NCBI GenBank assembly: GCA_029203185.1
Contig: CP119310.1
Location: forward strand, 1,364,001-1,428,000
Length of the DNA stretch: 64,000 bases
Direction of reading: 5' to 3'
Source: Candidatus Chryseobacterium colombiense
GTDB lineage: Bacteria > Bacteroidota > Bacteroidia > Flavobacteriales > Weeksellaceae
Part shown: piece by piece, positions 33,152 to 42,548 of the stretch
Layout of the letters: each line of letters begins with the position of its first letter
How positions within the stretch are numbered: the stretch's first letter is position 1
Notes under the pieces: model-generated
The model's input: the letters and a program-made list of their open reading frames with translations, nothing else
Told to the model about the DNA's origin: nothing
The model's database searches: none
Translations under genes and position numbers: made by a program

Positions 33152-36100
33152 TTATTTGAAGTATTCAACTCCATTTTTAAAGATATTGTGGTAATTCGCG
33201 GTTGGAATATTTTTCATCAATCCTTCTGCAAAACGTTCCGGATGTCCCATTCTACCGAAAATCTTTCCGTCCGGACTTGTGACACCTTCAATTCCGAACA
33301 ATGAATTATTTGGATTGAATGGCATTCCGTGAGCAATGTTTCCTTCTAAATCTAAATATTGAGTTGCAATTTGTCCGTTTTCATACAACTTCTGAATTTC
33401 CGCTTCCGAAGCCATAAAACGACCTTCACCGTGAGAAATCGGAATGGTGTAAACTTGACCTTTCATTCCTTTTAGCCAAGGCGATTCATCGTTGAGAACT
33501 TTCACATTGACCATTTGAGAAATGTGTCTTCTGATTGCGTTATGAGCCAAAGTCGGAGAATTTTCATCTAAATCTTTAATTCTACCGTAAGGCAATAATC
33601 CTGATTTAACTAAAGCCTGGAATCCGTTACAGATCCCGATAATCATCCCGTCTCTGTCCAGCAATTCGTGAACTGCATTTCTCATTTTTTCGTTTTTCAA
33701 AACGTTGACAATGAATTTTGCAGAACCATCCGGCTCGTCACCTGCAGAAAAACCTCCTGAGAACGCCAGAATCTGAGAAGTTTTGATTTCTTCTACCCAA
33801 GCATCAATACTTTCATCCAATAACTGGTGATTGATGTTGATCAAAGGCAGACTACTGATCGCAGCTCCTTCTTTTGCGAAAGCGTTCAAAGTATCATATT
33901 CACAGTTTGTTCCCGGGAAAACCGGTGCAAATACTTTTGGCTGAGCAATTCCGTGTTTTTTAATAATGATATTTCTTGGATTGATCGAGTTTAATTTCTC
34001 GTCGATCTCAACTGTTATTTTTTCTTTTTCAATTGTTGGGAAGAGATTTTCAAATGTATTTGTGTTGGCAGCTAGAAGTTTATTGATAGTTGTTGGTTGA
34101 TTGTTGATGGTTAAAACTTCATCAGCAACAACTTCTCCTATCAAATGAAGGCTCACAGAGCTTAATTCTTCTTTAGATTCAATAATTAAGCTACCGATAT
34201 TTTTAGCTAATAAAACAGATTCATCAACCGTAACTTCAGCACCTAATCTGTTTCCGAAGCTCATTTTTGCCAAAGCAACTGCAACACCGCCTTCTTTCAC
34301 CGTTTTCACAGAAACGATTTTTCCAGCTTTGATGTTTTCGAAAATAAATTCGTAAACAGTTTTTAAAGCATCATAATTCGGAAGTCTGTTTTCCTGAGCG
34401 ATATGATTGAAGAAATAGATTTTATTCCCTTCAGTTTTAAATTCAGGAGAGATAATATTTTTCTTTTCTCCGTTTGCACAAGCGAAAGAAATCAACGTTG
34501 GCGGAACATTCAGATCCTGATACGTTCCACTCATTGAATCTTTTCCTCCGATTGCCGCTAAACCGAAATTGATCTGAGCATCATAAGCTCCTAAAAGTGA
34601 AGCCAAAGGTTTTCCCCATTTTTCAGGATTTTGCCCTAATTTTTCAAAATATTCCTGGAAACTGAATCTGATATTTTTATAATCGCCACCCATCGCAACG
34701 ATTTTAGCAACACTTTCTACCACTGCGTAAGAAGCTCCCAACAAAGAATTCTGTTTAGAAATCTCCGCATCGAATCCCCAACTCGCCAAAGAAACTGTTT
34801 CGATATTTTTTGCTCCGATAATTGGCAATGTTTGAACACTTCCCTCCATCAAAGTCTGTTGGTATTTCCCACCTAAAGGCATCGCAACCGTAGTCGCACC
34901 GATTGATGAATCAAACATTTCCAACAAGCCTTTTTGGGAAGCTACATTTTTATCGCTTAATATTTTTAAGAAATTCTCTTCATTAAATGCAGGAGTTTCT
35001 TCTTTTACTTCATTAAGGTGCGTAATTTTAACTTCCTGACTTTTTGAACAACCGTTCGTATCAAGGAATGCTCTTGATAGATCAACGATTTTATCGCCTT
35101 TCCAGAACATCTGCATTCTTCCTGAATCGGTCACTTTAGCCACCTCAACAGCTACAATGTTTTCAGCTTCACAGAATTTGATAAATTGTTCTTTATCTTT
35201 TGGTTCAACCACAACTGCCATTCTTTCCTGAGATTCAGAAATAGCAAGCTCGGTTCCGTTCAAACCTTCATATTTTAAAGGTAAAACATCAAGATTAACT
35301 TCCAAAGAATCAGCGATTTCACCGATGGCCACAGAAACACCTCCGGCTCCGAAATCGTTTGATTTTTTAATCAGTCTCGTTACTTCAGAATTTCTGAATA
35401 ATCTTTGTATTTTACGTTCTTCAACGGCATTTCCTTTCTGAACTTCAGAACTCATCGTGTGGATCGAAGTTTCATCCTGTTCTTTTGAACTTCCGCTCGC
35501 TCCACCAACTCCGTCTCGACCAGTCGCACCACCCAAAATAATGATAGAATCACCAGCTTCAGGTTTTTCACGTCTTACCCAATCCACAGGAACCGCTCCA
35601 GCAACGAAACCAACTTCCATTCTTTTTGCTTTGTAACCTTCATCGTAGATTTCAGAAACCATCGTAGTTGCCAAACCAATTTGATTACCGTAAGAAGAAT
35701 ATCCGTTTGCAGCCTGTTTTGTGATTGTTTTTTGAGGTAATTTACCCGGCAAAGTCTGATCAACAGACTCCAACACATCTGCAGCACCCGTTAATCTCAT
35801 CGCCTGGAAAACGAAAGAACGTCCGGACAAAGGATCTCTGATCGCTCCTCCTAAACAAGTTGAAGCCCCACCAAAAGGTTCGATTTCCGTAGGGTGATTG
35901 TGCGTTTCATTTTTGAATAATAAATACCAAGGTTCTTTTTTACCATCGTATTCAGCTTCGATCTGGATGGTACAAGCGTTGATTTCATCTGAAACAACTA
36001 GGTTTTCTAAATTACCTGTTTTATGGAAATATCTTCCGCAAACTGTCGCCAAATCCATTAAAGAAATTGGTTTCAATTCGCGACCTAAGAATTTTCTTTT

Positions 36101-36847
36101 CTCGATATAATCATTGAAAATCGTTTCCAATGTATGCTTGAACTGTCCTTCAAATTCAATATTTGACAACTCTGTTTCAAATGTTGTGTGACGACAGTGA
36201 TCGCTCCAATAGGTATCTAAAACTTTAAGTTCAGTTTCCGTAGGATTTCTGTTCTCGGATTTAAAATATTCCTGAATAAATTTTAAATCGTCTAAACCTA
36301 ATGCAAAACCATGTTTATTAAAGAATTCTTCAAGCTGAGCATCATCAAAACTGATGAAATTTTCATGAACAATTACTTTTGACGGTGTTTCTTCTGCAGG
36401 AATGTCTAAAATTGATAAATCTTTTTCCTGAGATTCCACTTTATTGATTAAAAGGTCTTTTATTTTTACTAGATCAGATTCCGAAACACCTTCAAATTCG
36501 ATTAGTTTTCCGCTTCTTACTTTAGAATTCTCATTTCCAGTCAATAAAGCAATACACTGTTGAGCGGAATCCGCACGCTGATCGTATTGGCCAGGTAAAA
36601 ATTCTAAGGCGAAATAAATTCCCTGCGCAGGATTCTCCTCGATTAAAATATCAGTAACCGGATCTACAAAAGTACTGTTAACCACTTTTTCGAACTCACC
36701 GTCATTTAATCCAAAAATATCGTAAACGTTATACACTTTTACGCTTTGGATAGACGGAACCACCGCTTTTACTTCATCAAAAATTTTTGGACTTTCCACA
36801 TCGAAAATTCCTCTTTTTTCTACGAAAATTCTTTTGTTTTGAGACAT
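33152..36847 (-). CDS. purL: Phosphoribosylformylglycinamidine synthase, single-chain
   Basis: 1231 residues, the long single-chain form. It converts FGAR, glutamine and ATP to FGAM in purine synthesis. An N-terminal PurS-like part is followed by the linker and two ATP-binding halves (KNETHNHPTEIEPFGGASTCLGGAIRD, GGATGRDGVGGASGSS, then SLLGAYDAQINFGLAAIGGKDSMSG). A C-terminal glutaminase has FPGTNCEYDT, the nucleophile Cys in GICNGFQAL, and SHGEGRF with its catalytic His. All catalytic blocks are intact. The barstar-like gene follows. Confidence 0.97.
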   Translation of the reverse strand: MSQNKRIFVEKRGIFDVESPKIFDEVKAVVPSIQSVKVYNVYDIFGLNDGEFEKVVNSTFVDPVTDILIEENPAQGIYFALEFLPGQYDQRADSAQQCIALLTGNENSKVRSGKLIEFEGVSESDLVKIKDLLINKVESQEKDLSILDIPAEETPSKVIVHENFISFDDAQLEEFFNKHGFALGLDDLKFIQEYFKSENRNPTETELKVLDTYWSDHCRHTTFETELSNIEFEGQFKHTLETIFNDYIEKRKFLGRELKPISLMDLATVCGRYFHKTGNLENLVVSDEINACTIQIEAEYDGKKEPWYLLFKNETHNHPTEIEPFGGASTCLGGAIRDPLSGRSFVFQAMRLTGAADVLESVDQTLPGKLPQKTITKQAANGYSSYGNQIGLATTMVSEIYDEGYKAKRMEVGFVAGAVPVDWVRREKPEAGDSIIILGGATGRDGVGGASGSSKEQDETSIHTMSSEVQKGNAVEERKIQRLFRNSEVTRLIKKSNDFGAGGVSVAIGEIADSLEVNLDVLPLKYEGLNGTELAISESQERMAVVVEPKDKEQFIKFCEAENIVAVEVAKVTDSGRMQMFWKGDKIVDLSRAFLDTNGCSKSQEVKITHLNEVKEETPAFNEENFLKILSDKNVASQKGLLEMFDSSIGATTVAMPLGGKYQQTLMEGSVQTLPIIGAKNIETVSLASWGFDAEISKQNSLLGASYAVVESVAKIVAMGGDYKNIRFSFQEYFEKLGQNPEKWGKPLASLLGAYDAQINFGLAAIGGKDSMSGTYQDLNVPPTLISFACANGEKKNIISPEFKTEGNKIYFFNHIAQENRLPNYDALKTVYEFIFENIKAGKIVSVKTVKEGGVAVALAKMSFGNRLGAEVTVDESVLLAKNIGSLIIESKEELSSVSLHLIGEVVADEVLTINNQPTTINKLLAANTNTFENLFPTIEKEKITVEIDEKLNSINPRNIIIKKHGIAQPKVFAPVFPGTNCEYDTLNAFAKEGAAISSLPLININHQLLDESIDAWVEEIKTSQILAFSGGFSAGDEPDGSAKFIVNVLKNEKMRNAVHELLDRDGMIIGICNGFQALVKSGLLPYGRIKDLDENSPTLAHNAIRRHISQMVNVKVLNDESPWLKGMKGQVYTIPISHGEGRFMASEAEIQKLYENGQIATQYLDLEGNIAHGMPFNPNNSLFGIEGVTSPDGKIFGRMGHPERFAEGLMKNIPTANYHNIFKNGVEYFK

Positions 36848-36888
36848 TAGATGTCAGATATTTATTAGATTTATTTTTAATTTTAAAT

Positions 36889-36955
36889 TGTCATTCCCAA
36901 GAACTATAAATCTATTCAAAGATTCTTCATTTCGCATACTCCATTCAGAATGACA
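36889..36955. repeat. Dispersed palindromic repeat, family 2, copy 3
   Basis: Outer ends TGTCATTC (36889) and GAATGACA (36955) pair; the right arm is AGATTCTTCATTTCGCATAC then TCCATTCAGAATGACA. It lies between purL and purB. Confidence 0.75.
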
Positions 36956-36960
36956 GACAC

Positions 36961-36984
36961 AAAAAAATGCAGCCGAAGCTGCAT
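36961..36984 (-). terminator. Terminator of purB
   Basis: ATGCAGC / GCTGCAT stem with loop CGAA, followed on the minus strand by seven T, directly behind the purB stop. Confidence 0.85.
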
Positions 36985-36987
36985 AGA

Positions 36988-38415
36988 TTATACTTTAAGA
37001 TCAGCCTCTAATCCTATCAAGTCTTTGTTTTGATCAATAATCGGCTGGACTTCATTTGCAATGAACTCTTCCGTCTGAATTGGTGCAAAACCAATGAAGT
37101 TTTTAGGATCAAGAACTTCTTTTAATTTTGATTTATCCAGTTTTAATGAATCGTCATTTAAGATTCTTTCGATAAGGTCATTTTCTTTTCCTTCTTCTTT
37201 TACTTTTTTCGAAGCTTCCATAGAATGAACTCTGATTACTTCGTGGATTTCCTGACGGTCACCACCAGCTTTCACTTCTTCCATGATGATGTATTCTGTC
37301 GCCATGAAAGGAAGTTCTTCCATAATATGCTTGTTGATTCTGTTCGGATACACCACAATTCCGTTCATGATATTGTTCCAGATCAATAGAATTGCATCAA
37401 CTGCTAAGAACGCCTGAGGAATTGTTAATCTCTTGTTTGCAGAATCGTCCAACGTTCTTTCAAACCATTGAGTTGAAGCCACCATTGCGGAACTTGTCGT
37501 TAAAGACATTACGTATTTTGCCAACGCTCCGATTCTTTCGCTTCTCATTGGGTTACGTTTGTAAGCCATTGCCGATGAACCGATTTGGTTTTTCTCGAAC
37601 GGTTCTTCAATTTCCTTAAGATTTTGAAGTAAACGTAAATCGTTTGTAAATTTATGTGCTGATTGCGCGATATTTCCTAATAAAGCAACAACTTTAGCAT
37701 CGATTTTCCTGTCATAAGTCTGTCCGGAAACTCCGAAAACTTTTTCAAAACCGAATCTTTTTGACAATTCTTTATCTAGGTGCTTTACTTTAGAATAATC
37801 TCCGTTGAAAAGCTCTAAGAAACTTGCCGCCGTTCCAGTCGTTCCTTTCACCCCTCTGAATCTCAACGTTTCCAAGAAGAAATCAAGCTCTTCAATATCA
37901 AGAACCAGACTCTGTAACCAAAGTGTAGCTCTTTTTCCAACAGTCGTTAATTGAGCTGGTTGGAAATGTGTGAATCCTAACGTTGGAAGATCTTTATATT
38001 GAATAGCAAAATCTGCTAAGTTTTTCATCACGTTAACCAACTTTTTCTTCAAGATTAAAAGTCCGTCACGAATCTGAATTAAATCTGTATTATCTCCTAC
38101 AAACGCTGAAGTTGCTCCCAAGTGAATAATTCCTTTTGCAGAAGGCGCCACATCACCATAAGCGTGAACGTGAGCCATTACATCATGACGGAATTTTTTC
38201 TCGTATTCTGCTGCTTTTTCATAATCGATGTTTTCAGCATTGGCTTTCAATTCGGCAATTTGCTCGTCTGTAATATCCAGGCCAAGGTCTTTTTCTATTT
38301 CAGCAAGGGCAATCCAAAGCTTTCTCCAATTCTGGAATTTATTGTTGTGAGAAAAGTTAAATAACATTTCTTCGCTTGAATAGCGTTCTTCCAAAGGATT
38401 TTTGTAGGAATTCAT
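36988..38415 (-). CDS. purB: Adenylosuccinate lyase
   Basis: 475 residues. It splits SAICAR and adenylosuccinate, two steps of purine synthesis. Family signatures are seen: HDVMAHVHAYGDVAPSAKG, IHLGATSAFVGDNTDLIQ, then GFTHFQPAQLTTVGKRATLW with the general acid His, and the flexible loop IGSSAMAYKRNPMRSERI with the catalytic Ser. It lies 140 bp upstream of purL on the same strand but is closed by its own terminator, so the two are separately transcribed. Confidence 0.97.
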   Translation of the reverse strand: MNSYKNPLEERYSSEEMLFNFSHNNKFQNWRKLWIALAEIEKDLGLDITDEQIAELKANAENIDYEKAAEYEKKFRHDVMAHVHAYGDVAPSAKGIIHLGATSAFVGDNTDLIQIRDGLLILKKKLVNVMKNLADFAIQYKDLPTLGFTHFQPAQLTTVGKRATLWLQSLVLDIEELDFFLETLRFRGVKGTTGTAASFLELFNGDYSKVKHLDKELSKRFGFEKVFGVSGQTYDRKIDAKVVALLGNIAQSAHKFTNDLRLLQNLKEIEEPFEKNQIGSSAMAYKRNPMRSERIGALAKYVMSLTTSSAMVASTQWFERTLDDSANKRLTIPQAFLAVDAILLIWNNIMNGIVVYPNRINKHIMEELPFMATEYIIMEEVKAGGDRQEIHEVIRVHSMEASKKVKEEGKENDLIERILNDDSLKLDKSKLKEVLDPKNFIGFAPIQTEEFIANEVQPIIDQNKDLIGLEADLKV

Positions 38416-38442
38416 TCTTTTCTTTTACTTTTTTTAGATATG

Positions 38443-38450
38443 CAAAAATA
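38443..38450 (-). promoter_or_regulatory. Candidate -7 element of purB
   Basis: TATTTTTG on the minus strand, ending 27 bases before the ATG. The remaining gap up to 38735 shows no gene, only AT-rich DNA with a short local repetition of TTGATGGTTGATGG type. Confidence 0.4.
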
Positions 38451-38735
38451 CTATTTTTCAGTGAGAGATAAAAATTAAGGCAGTTGATTTACTATTTTTA
38501 TTAGAATAATCCAAAAGAACCTATTTTTAATGGGGTTACAACCATAATTACAAGAAGTTTTTAATTAAACACTCCATTTTCATTAGCCCCGATTGTAATG
38601 AAAATCCTTTTTTGAAAAAAAAGATTGAAATGAAAAGCGGGAAACAGCTCCGAAAAATAATTATGGTTGTTAGTTGATGGTTGATGGATTGCTCTTTAGA
38701 GTATTTTATGCAAAATATTGTTCTTATTAAAAACA

Positions 38736-38763
38736 AAAAAGCCACTCTTTCGAATGACTTTAA
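38736..38763 (-). terminator. Terminator of the 136-residue secreted protein gene
   Basis: On the minus strand AAAGTCATTC, loop GAAA, GAGTGGCTTT with two G-U pairs, then a T-run. Confidence 0.7.
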
Positions 38764-38765
38764 AT

Positions 38766-39176
38766 TTATTGATAAATGACAGCATCATTTTTCTTAATCT
38801 GATATCCTGCTTTTTTATAAGGAACTAAAGTATAGGTGTCTTTTATATGACTTCCACTTTTCCAAAGTTTTTCTTTACCCTGCCTGTCAAGAATAATACT
38901 TTTGGCACTTGCATCGGGAATAAAAACCTCAGCTTTCTTCATGTCTTTACTAAAAATAACTGCCGTCATTGTAGTATAACTTTTGTCTGAGCTTACTTCT
39001 TTTAGCTTAATTTTCTGCTCGAAAACCCTTACACAATTATTTTTGATTTGTGAATAGGTATATCCCGCAGAAGCTTTACAGCCATGAACATCTTTGTCTC
39101 CTCCGACAACCGGAGCTTTTTGTGCAAACACAAAGGAGGCAAAGAACATTGCTCCAAATAAAATTGTTTTTTTCAT
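38766..39176 (-). CDS. Small secreted protein with a conserved Cys motif
   Basis: 136 residues. A signal peptide ends at about 18 (FVFAQ). The mature N-terminus is GGDKDVHGCKASAGYTYSQI and NNCVRVFEQ, a Cys pair pattern I recall from small Bacteroidota periplasmic proteins of unknown function. The rest is beta-rich (VFIPDASAKSIIL). It stands downstream of bglX but is separated from it by a terminator. Not necessarily linked to the glucan locus. Confidence 0.7.
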   Translation of the reverse strand: MKKTILFGAMFFASFVFAQKAPVVGGDKDVHGCKASAGYTYSQIKNNCVRVFEQKIKLKEVSSDKSYTTMTAVIFSKDMKKAEVFIPDASAKSIILDRQGKEKLWKSGSHIKDTYTLVPYKKAGYQIKKNDAVIYQ

Positions 39177-39252
39177 GTTTTTAATATTTAAGTTTATAGT
39201 CTGGTTAAATTTATACCAAAATAGGATATCAGTTTATTTTATTCTAAATTAC

Positions 39253-39282
39253 AAAAAAAGCCACTCAATTTGAGCGGCTTAT
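39253..39282 (-). terminator. Terminator of the SusCD/GH144/GH3 locus
   Basis: AAGCCACTCAA / TTGAGCGGCTT stem (one G-U pair on the minus strand), followed there by seven T, right behind the GH3 stop. Confidence 0.88.
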
Positions 39283-39288
39283 AAAAAT

Positions 39289-41616
39289 TTATTTTGTCCA
39301 ATTGATTTTTGAATGTTTCACGTCGGAAGAGTTAGTCCCGATCATAATATCAAATTCTCCGGGTTCCCAATCGTATTTTAAATCTCCGTTGTAGAATTTC
39401 AAATTTTCAGGAGTAATATCGAAAGTCACATTCTTAGATTCTCCTTTTTTCAACATTACTTTTTGGAATCCTTTCAGTTCTTTTACCGGTCTTGTTATAC
39501 TTCCCACCATATCTCTGATGTACAATTGAACAACTTCTGCTCCGTCATAATTTCCTGAGTTGGTTACTGTAACTGAAGCCTGAATCGTCTGGTTTCCTTT
39601 TGGATTTGTATTGGAAACCGTCATATCAGAATAATTAAATTTGGTATAACTCAAACCATACCCAAACGGATACAAAGGGGTATTACATTCATCCATGTAA
39701 TTAGAACGGAATCTCTGATATTCGCATTTATCAACCAATGCCTGATCTAACGGGCGACCTGTGTTTTTAGCATTATAGTAAATAGGAACCTGCCCTAAGC
39801 TTCTCGGGAATGTCATCGGTAATTTTCCTGAAGGATTTACTTTTCCGAAAAGAACGTCTGCAATTGCATTTCCTGCTTCCGAACCAGCAAACCAAGCATT
39901 CAGAATAGCATCAGGAGTATCTTTTACATTCGTCAAAGCCAAAGGACGACCTGTGAAAAGCACCATTGCGATTGGTTTTCCTGTTTTCTTTAATTCATTT
40001 AACAAATCTACCTGAGACTGAGGAATCGTAATTTCAGTTCTTGAAGAGGATTCCCCACTCATTTCTGCTGATTCTCCTATTGCCAAAACAATAACATCCG
40101 ATTTTTTTGCAATATCAACCGCTTCTTTCAACAGCTCCTCTTTTGAACGGTTATCTCTGTCGGTTTTTTTACCGTGAGCCGCATAAATATCTTCTAATTT
40201 TGCGTCATAATCAATATTAGCTCCTTTAGCAGATAGGAATTTTACTTCTTTACCATAATTCGCCTGAAGACCCTGCATTAAATTAACTGAAATCGCATGT
40301 TTTGTAGCCACACTCCAGGTTCCTGCCATATTCATAGAATTATTTACTAATGGTCCGATTACCGCAACAGTTCCTGATTTTTTCAAAGGCAGTACCTGAT
40401 TTTCGTTTTTCATCAATACCATCGATTGAGCAGCTGTATTTCTTGCGATATTCCGGTTTTCCAAATTGTAAACCTCTTTTTCCGCCAATTTTGCACTTCC
40501 ATATTTGTAAGGATCATCAAATAAACCTAAATCATATTTCGCTTCAAGGATTCTTCTTGCTGCCATATTGATTTCAGATTGTGTGACTTTTCCTTCTGAT
40601 AAAGATTTTTTCAAGGTTGTTAAAAATCCTTCTCCTACCATGTCCATATCCACTCCTGCTTTCAGTGCCAAAGCTGAAACCTGCTGAAGATCTCCCATTC
40701 CGTGATCAACCATCTCGTTGATTCCTGTATAATCGGTAACAACGAAACCTTTAAATTTCCACAGATTTCTTAAAACGTCAGTTTGCAGCCATTTATTTCC
40801 GGTTGCCGGAACTCCATCTACTTCATTAAAAGAAGCCATTACAGAAGCTACACCAGCATCAACAGCTGCTTTGTAAGGCGGAAAATATTCATTGAACATT
40901 CTCACATGGCTCATGTCAACCGTATTGTAATCCCTTCCTGCTTCACCCGCTCCATATAATGCAAAATGCTTTACACAAGCTAAAATCGTATTTCCTATAG
41001 AAAGATCTTTTCCCTGATAACCATACACCATATTTTTAGCAATTTCACTTCCTAAATATGGATCTTCACCAGAACCTTCCGAAACTCTTCCCCATCTTGG
41101 CTCACGGGAAATATCCACCATTGGAGAGAATGTCCAGTTAATCCCGTCAGCGGAAGCTTCTCTTGCCGCCACTCTTGCTGACTGCTGAACCAAATTCATA
41201 TCCCAGGAAGCAGCTAACCCCAATGGAATTGGAAAAGTTGTTTCATAACCGTGAATAACATCCATCCCAAAAATCAAAGGAATTTTCAGGCGGCCATTTT
41301 CTACAGCAACTTTTTGAACGGCTCTGATTTTTTCAGCTCCTTTTATATTAAATAGTCCACCCACTAAGCCTTGCTCTACCTTTTTTCCAATATCCGAGCT
41401 TTTAGCTAATCCTGTAGTAAAATCTCCTGAACTTGGTAAGTTTAGCTGACCGATTTTTTCATCTAATGTCATTTTAGATAAAAGATTGTCTACAAAAGCT
41501 TTCTTTTTAGACTGATATTGAGCCGTCTGATAAGACTGAACAGGCTTCGTTACCATTTCCTGCGCCGAAAATACAGGAGCTAATGCTAACGTTGCAATTA
41601 CAATTAACTTTTTCAT
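39289..41616 (-). CDS. bglX: GH3 beta-glucosidase (BglX-like)
   Basis: 775 residues with a signal peptide (cleavage near VFSAQ). The GH3 N-terminal barrel has FGMDVIHGYETTFPIPLG, WTFSPMVDISREPRWGR, VKHFALYG and the nucleophile D295 in GFVVTDYTGIN. The second domain carries the acid/base region GESAEMSGESSSR, and a C-terminal fibronectin-type domain has VTNSGNYDGAEVVQLYI. It releases glucose from beta-gluco-oligosaccharides, here probably sophorose-type products of the GH144 enzyme, in the periplasm. Last gene of the locus, 155 bp behind the esterase gene. Confidence 0.94.
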   Translation of the reverse strand: MKKLIVIATLALAPVFSAQEMVTKPVQSYQTAQYQSKKKAFVDNLLSKMTLDEKIGQLNLPSSGDFTTGLAKSSDIGKKVEQGLVGGLFNIKGAEKIRAVQKVAVENGRLKIPLIFGMDVIHGYETTFPIPLGLAASWDMNLVQQSARVAAREASADGINWTFSPMVDISREPRWGRVSEGSGEDPYLGSEIAKNMVYGYQGKDLSIGNTILACVKHFALYGAGEAGRDYNTVDMSHVRMFNEYFPPYKAAVDAGVASVMASFNEVDGVPATGNKWLQTDVLRNLWKFKGFVVTDYTGINEMVDHGMGDLQQVSALALKAGVDMDMVGEGFLTTLKKSLSEGKVTQSEINMAARRILEAKYDLGLFDDPYKYGSAKLAEKEVYNLENRNIARNTAAQSMVLMKNENQVLPLKKSGTVAVIGPLVNNSMNMAGTWSVATKHAISVNLMQGLQANYGKEVKFLSAKGANIDYDAKLEDIYAAHGKKTDRDNRSKEELLKEAVDIAKKSDVIVLAIGESAEMSGESSSRTEITIPQSQVDLLNELKKTGKPIAMVLFTGRPLALTNVKDTPDAILNAWFAGSEAGNAIADVLFGKVNPSGKLPMTFPRSLGQVPIYYNAKNTGRPLDQALVDKCEYQRFRSNYMDECNTPLYPFGYGLSYTKFNYSDMTVSNTNPKGNQTIQASVTVTNSGNYDGAEVVQLYIRDMVGSITRPVKELKGFQKVMLKKGESKNVTFDITPENLKFYNGDLKYDWEPGEFDIMIGTNSSDVKHSKINWTK

Positions 41617-41771
41617 AAATCTATCTTCTTTAATTATAGTTTCTTTTTTTATTAATAATTTATTTTAAACGCAAAGCCCGCAAAGATTTTCTTTAAAATT
41701 ATTCTGCATATTTTTCGTTCGCAAAGGCGTTTCACTCAGCAAAGACTTCTTGTATAAATATTTATACTAAA

Positions 41772-42479
41772 TTATTTCTCTTTTCTTTTTGATAGCATCC
41801 ATTCATACAATTTAGGATCAGAATAGGTTGAATCCCACGAATTATGATTATCATTTGGGAAAATCGTCAGTTCCGCAGATGGATTAACCGGATGAAGTTT
41901 TTGATAAAAATTGAATGCATTCTCTGGTAGAACCACATCATCCATTCCGCCATGGAAAATTTTCATATTTAAATTCTTGTACTGATCGATGTTTGCATAC
42001 ATTACTCTGTCTGTTGGAGCACAAACTGAAACTACAGCAGCAAACATTTCCGGATGCTCCATTGCCAGTTTTAATGTTCCCCAACCTCCCATAGAAAGCC
42101 CAGTAAGATAAATTCTGGAAGCATCAATCTTATATTTTTCCTGAATCTCTTTAATCAAATGATAAACCGTTACGGTATCCCACCAAGTATTTTCCGGACA
42201 TTGAGGAGCTAAAATCGCTACAGGCTCCTTTATCAAATGTTTATAGGTAAAAGGGCTGTGGGCTTTTACAAGTTCTAAATTACTCCCTCTTTCACCGGAA
42301 CCATGCAGAAATACAATTAACGGAACATTTCCTTTTGCCTTTTGAGGATAATCAAGAATGTAAGAGATTTTTTCCTGTCTTTTAATTTCTTTATTCAATT
42401 CCGCCTTGACCTCCTGAGCATTGACACTCAATGATAGTGGCAGAAGCAGAAGCGGTAAATGGATTAGTTTTAAATTCAT
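41772..42479 (-). CDS. Secreted alpha/beta-hydrolase (carboxylesterase-like)
   Basis: 235 residues from the ATG at 42479, which opens a signal peptide ending VNAQ; a longer frame adds 11 residues. Alpha/beta-hydrolase features: PLIVFLHGSGERG (oxyanion loop), nucleophile elbow GLSMGGWGTLKL, FHGGMDD (Asp) and PNDNHNSWD (His). Resembles the PHB-depolymerase-like / dienelactone hydrolase esterases found in many polysaccharide loci. It probably removes an acyl substituent (for example acetyl or succinyl) from the glucan, but that substrate is inferred only from context. Confidence 0.85.
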   Translation of the reverse strand: MNLKLIHLPLLLLPLSLSVNAQEVKAELNKEIKRQEKISYILDYPQKAKGNVPLIVFLHGSGERGSNLELVKAHSPFTYKHLIKEPVAILAPQCPENTWWDTVTVYHLIKEIQEKYKIDASRIYLTGLSMGGWGTLKLAMEHPEMFAAVVSVCAPTDRVMYANIDQYKNLNMKIFHGGMDDVVLPENAFNFYQKLHPVNPSAELTIFPNDNHNSWDSTYSDPKLYEWMLSKRKEK

Positions 42480-42548
42480 TTTAATATTCAGATTTTGTTT
42501 GATTTTTAACATGCTTCAGATTAAAATACCATTAAGCTCTTAAAAAGA

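Noticed and set aside
38548..38745. 65-residue frame between purB and the small secreted gene
   Set aside because: Phe/Ile-rich translation of AT-rich intergenic DNA without promoter or similarity.
17542..39230. Avoidance of GATATC in the host sequence
   Set aside because: Several GATATC sites occur (17542, 17620, 25933, 28757, 39225), so no avoidance is visible; consistent with protection by methylation.
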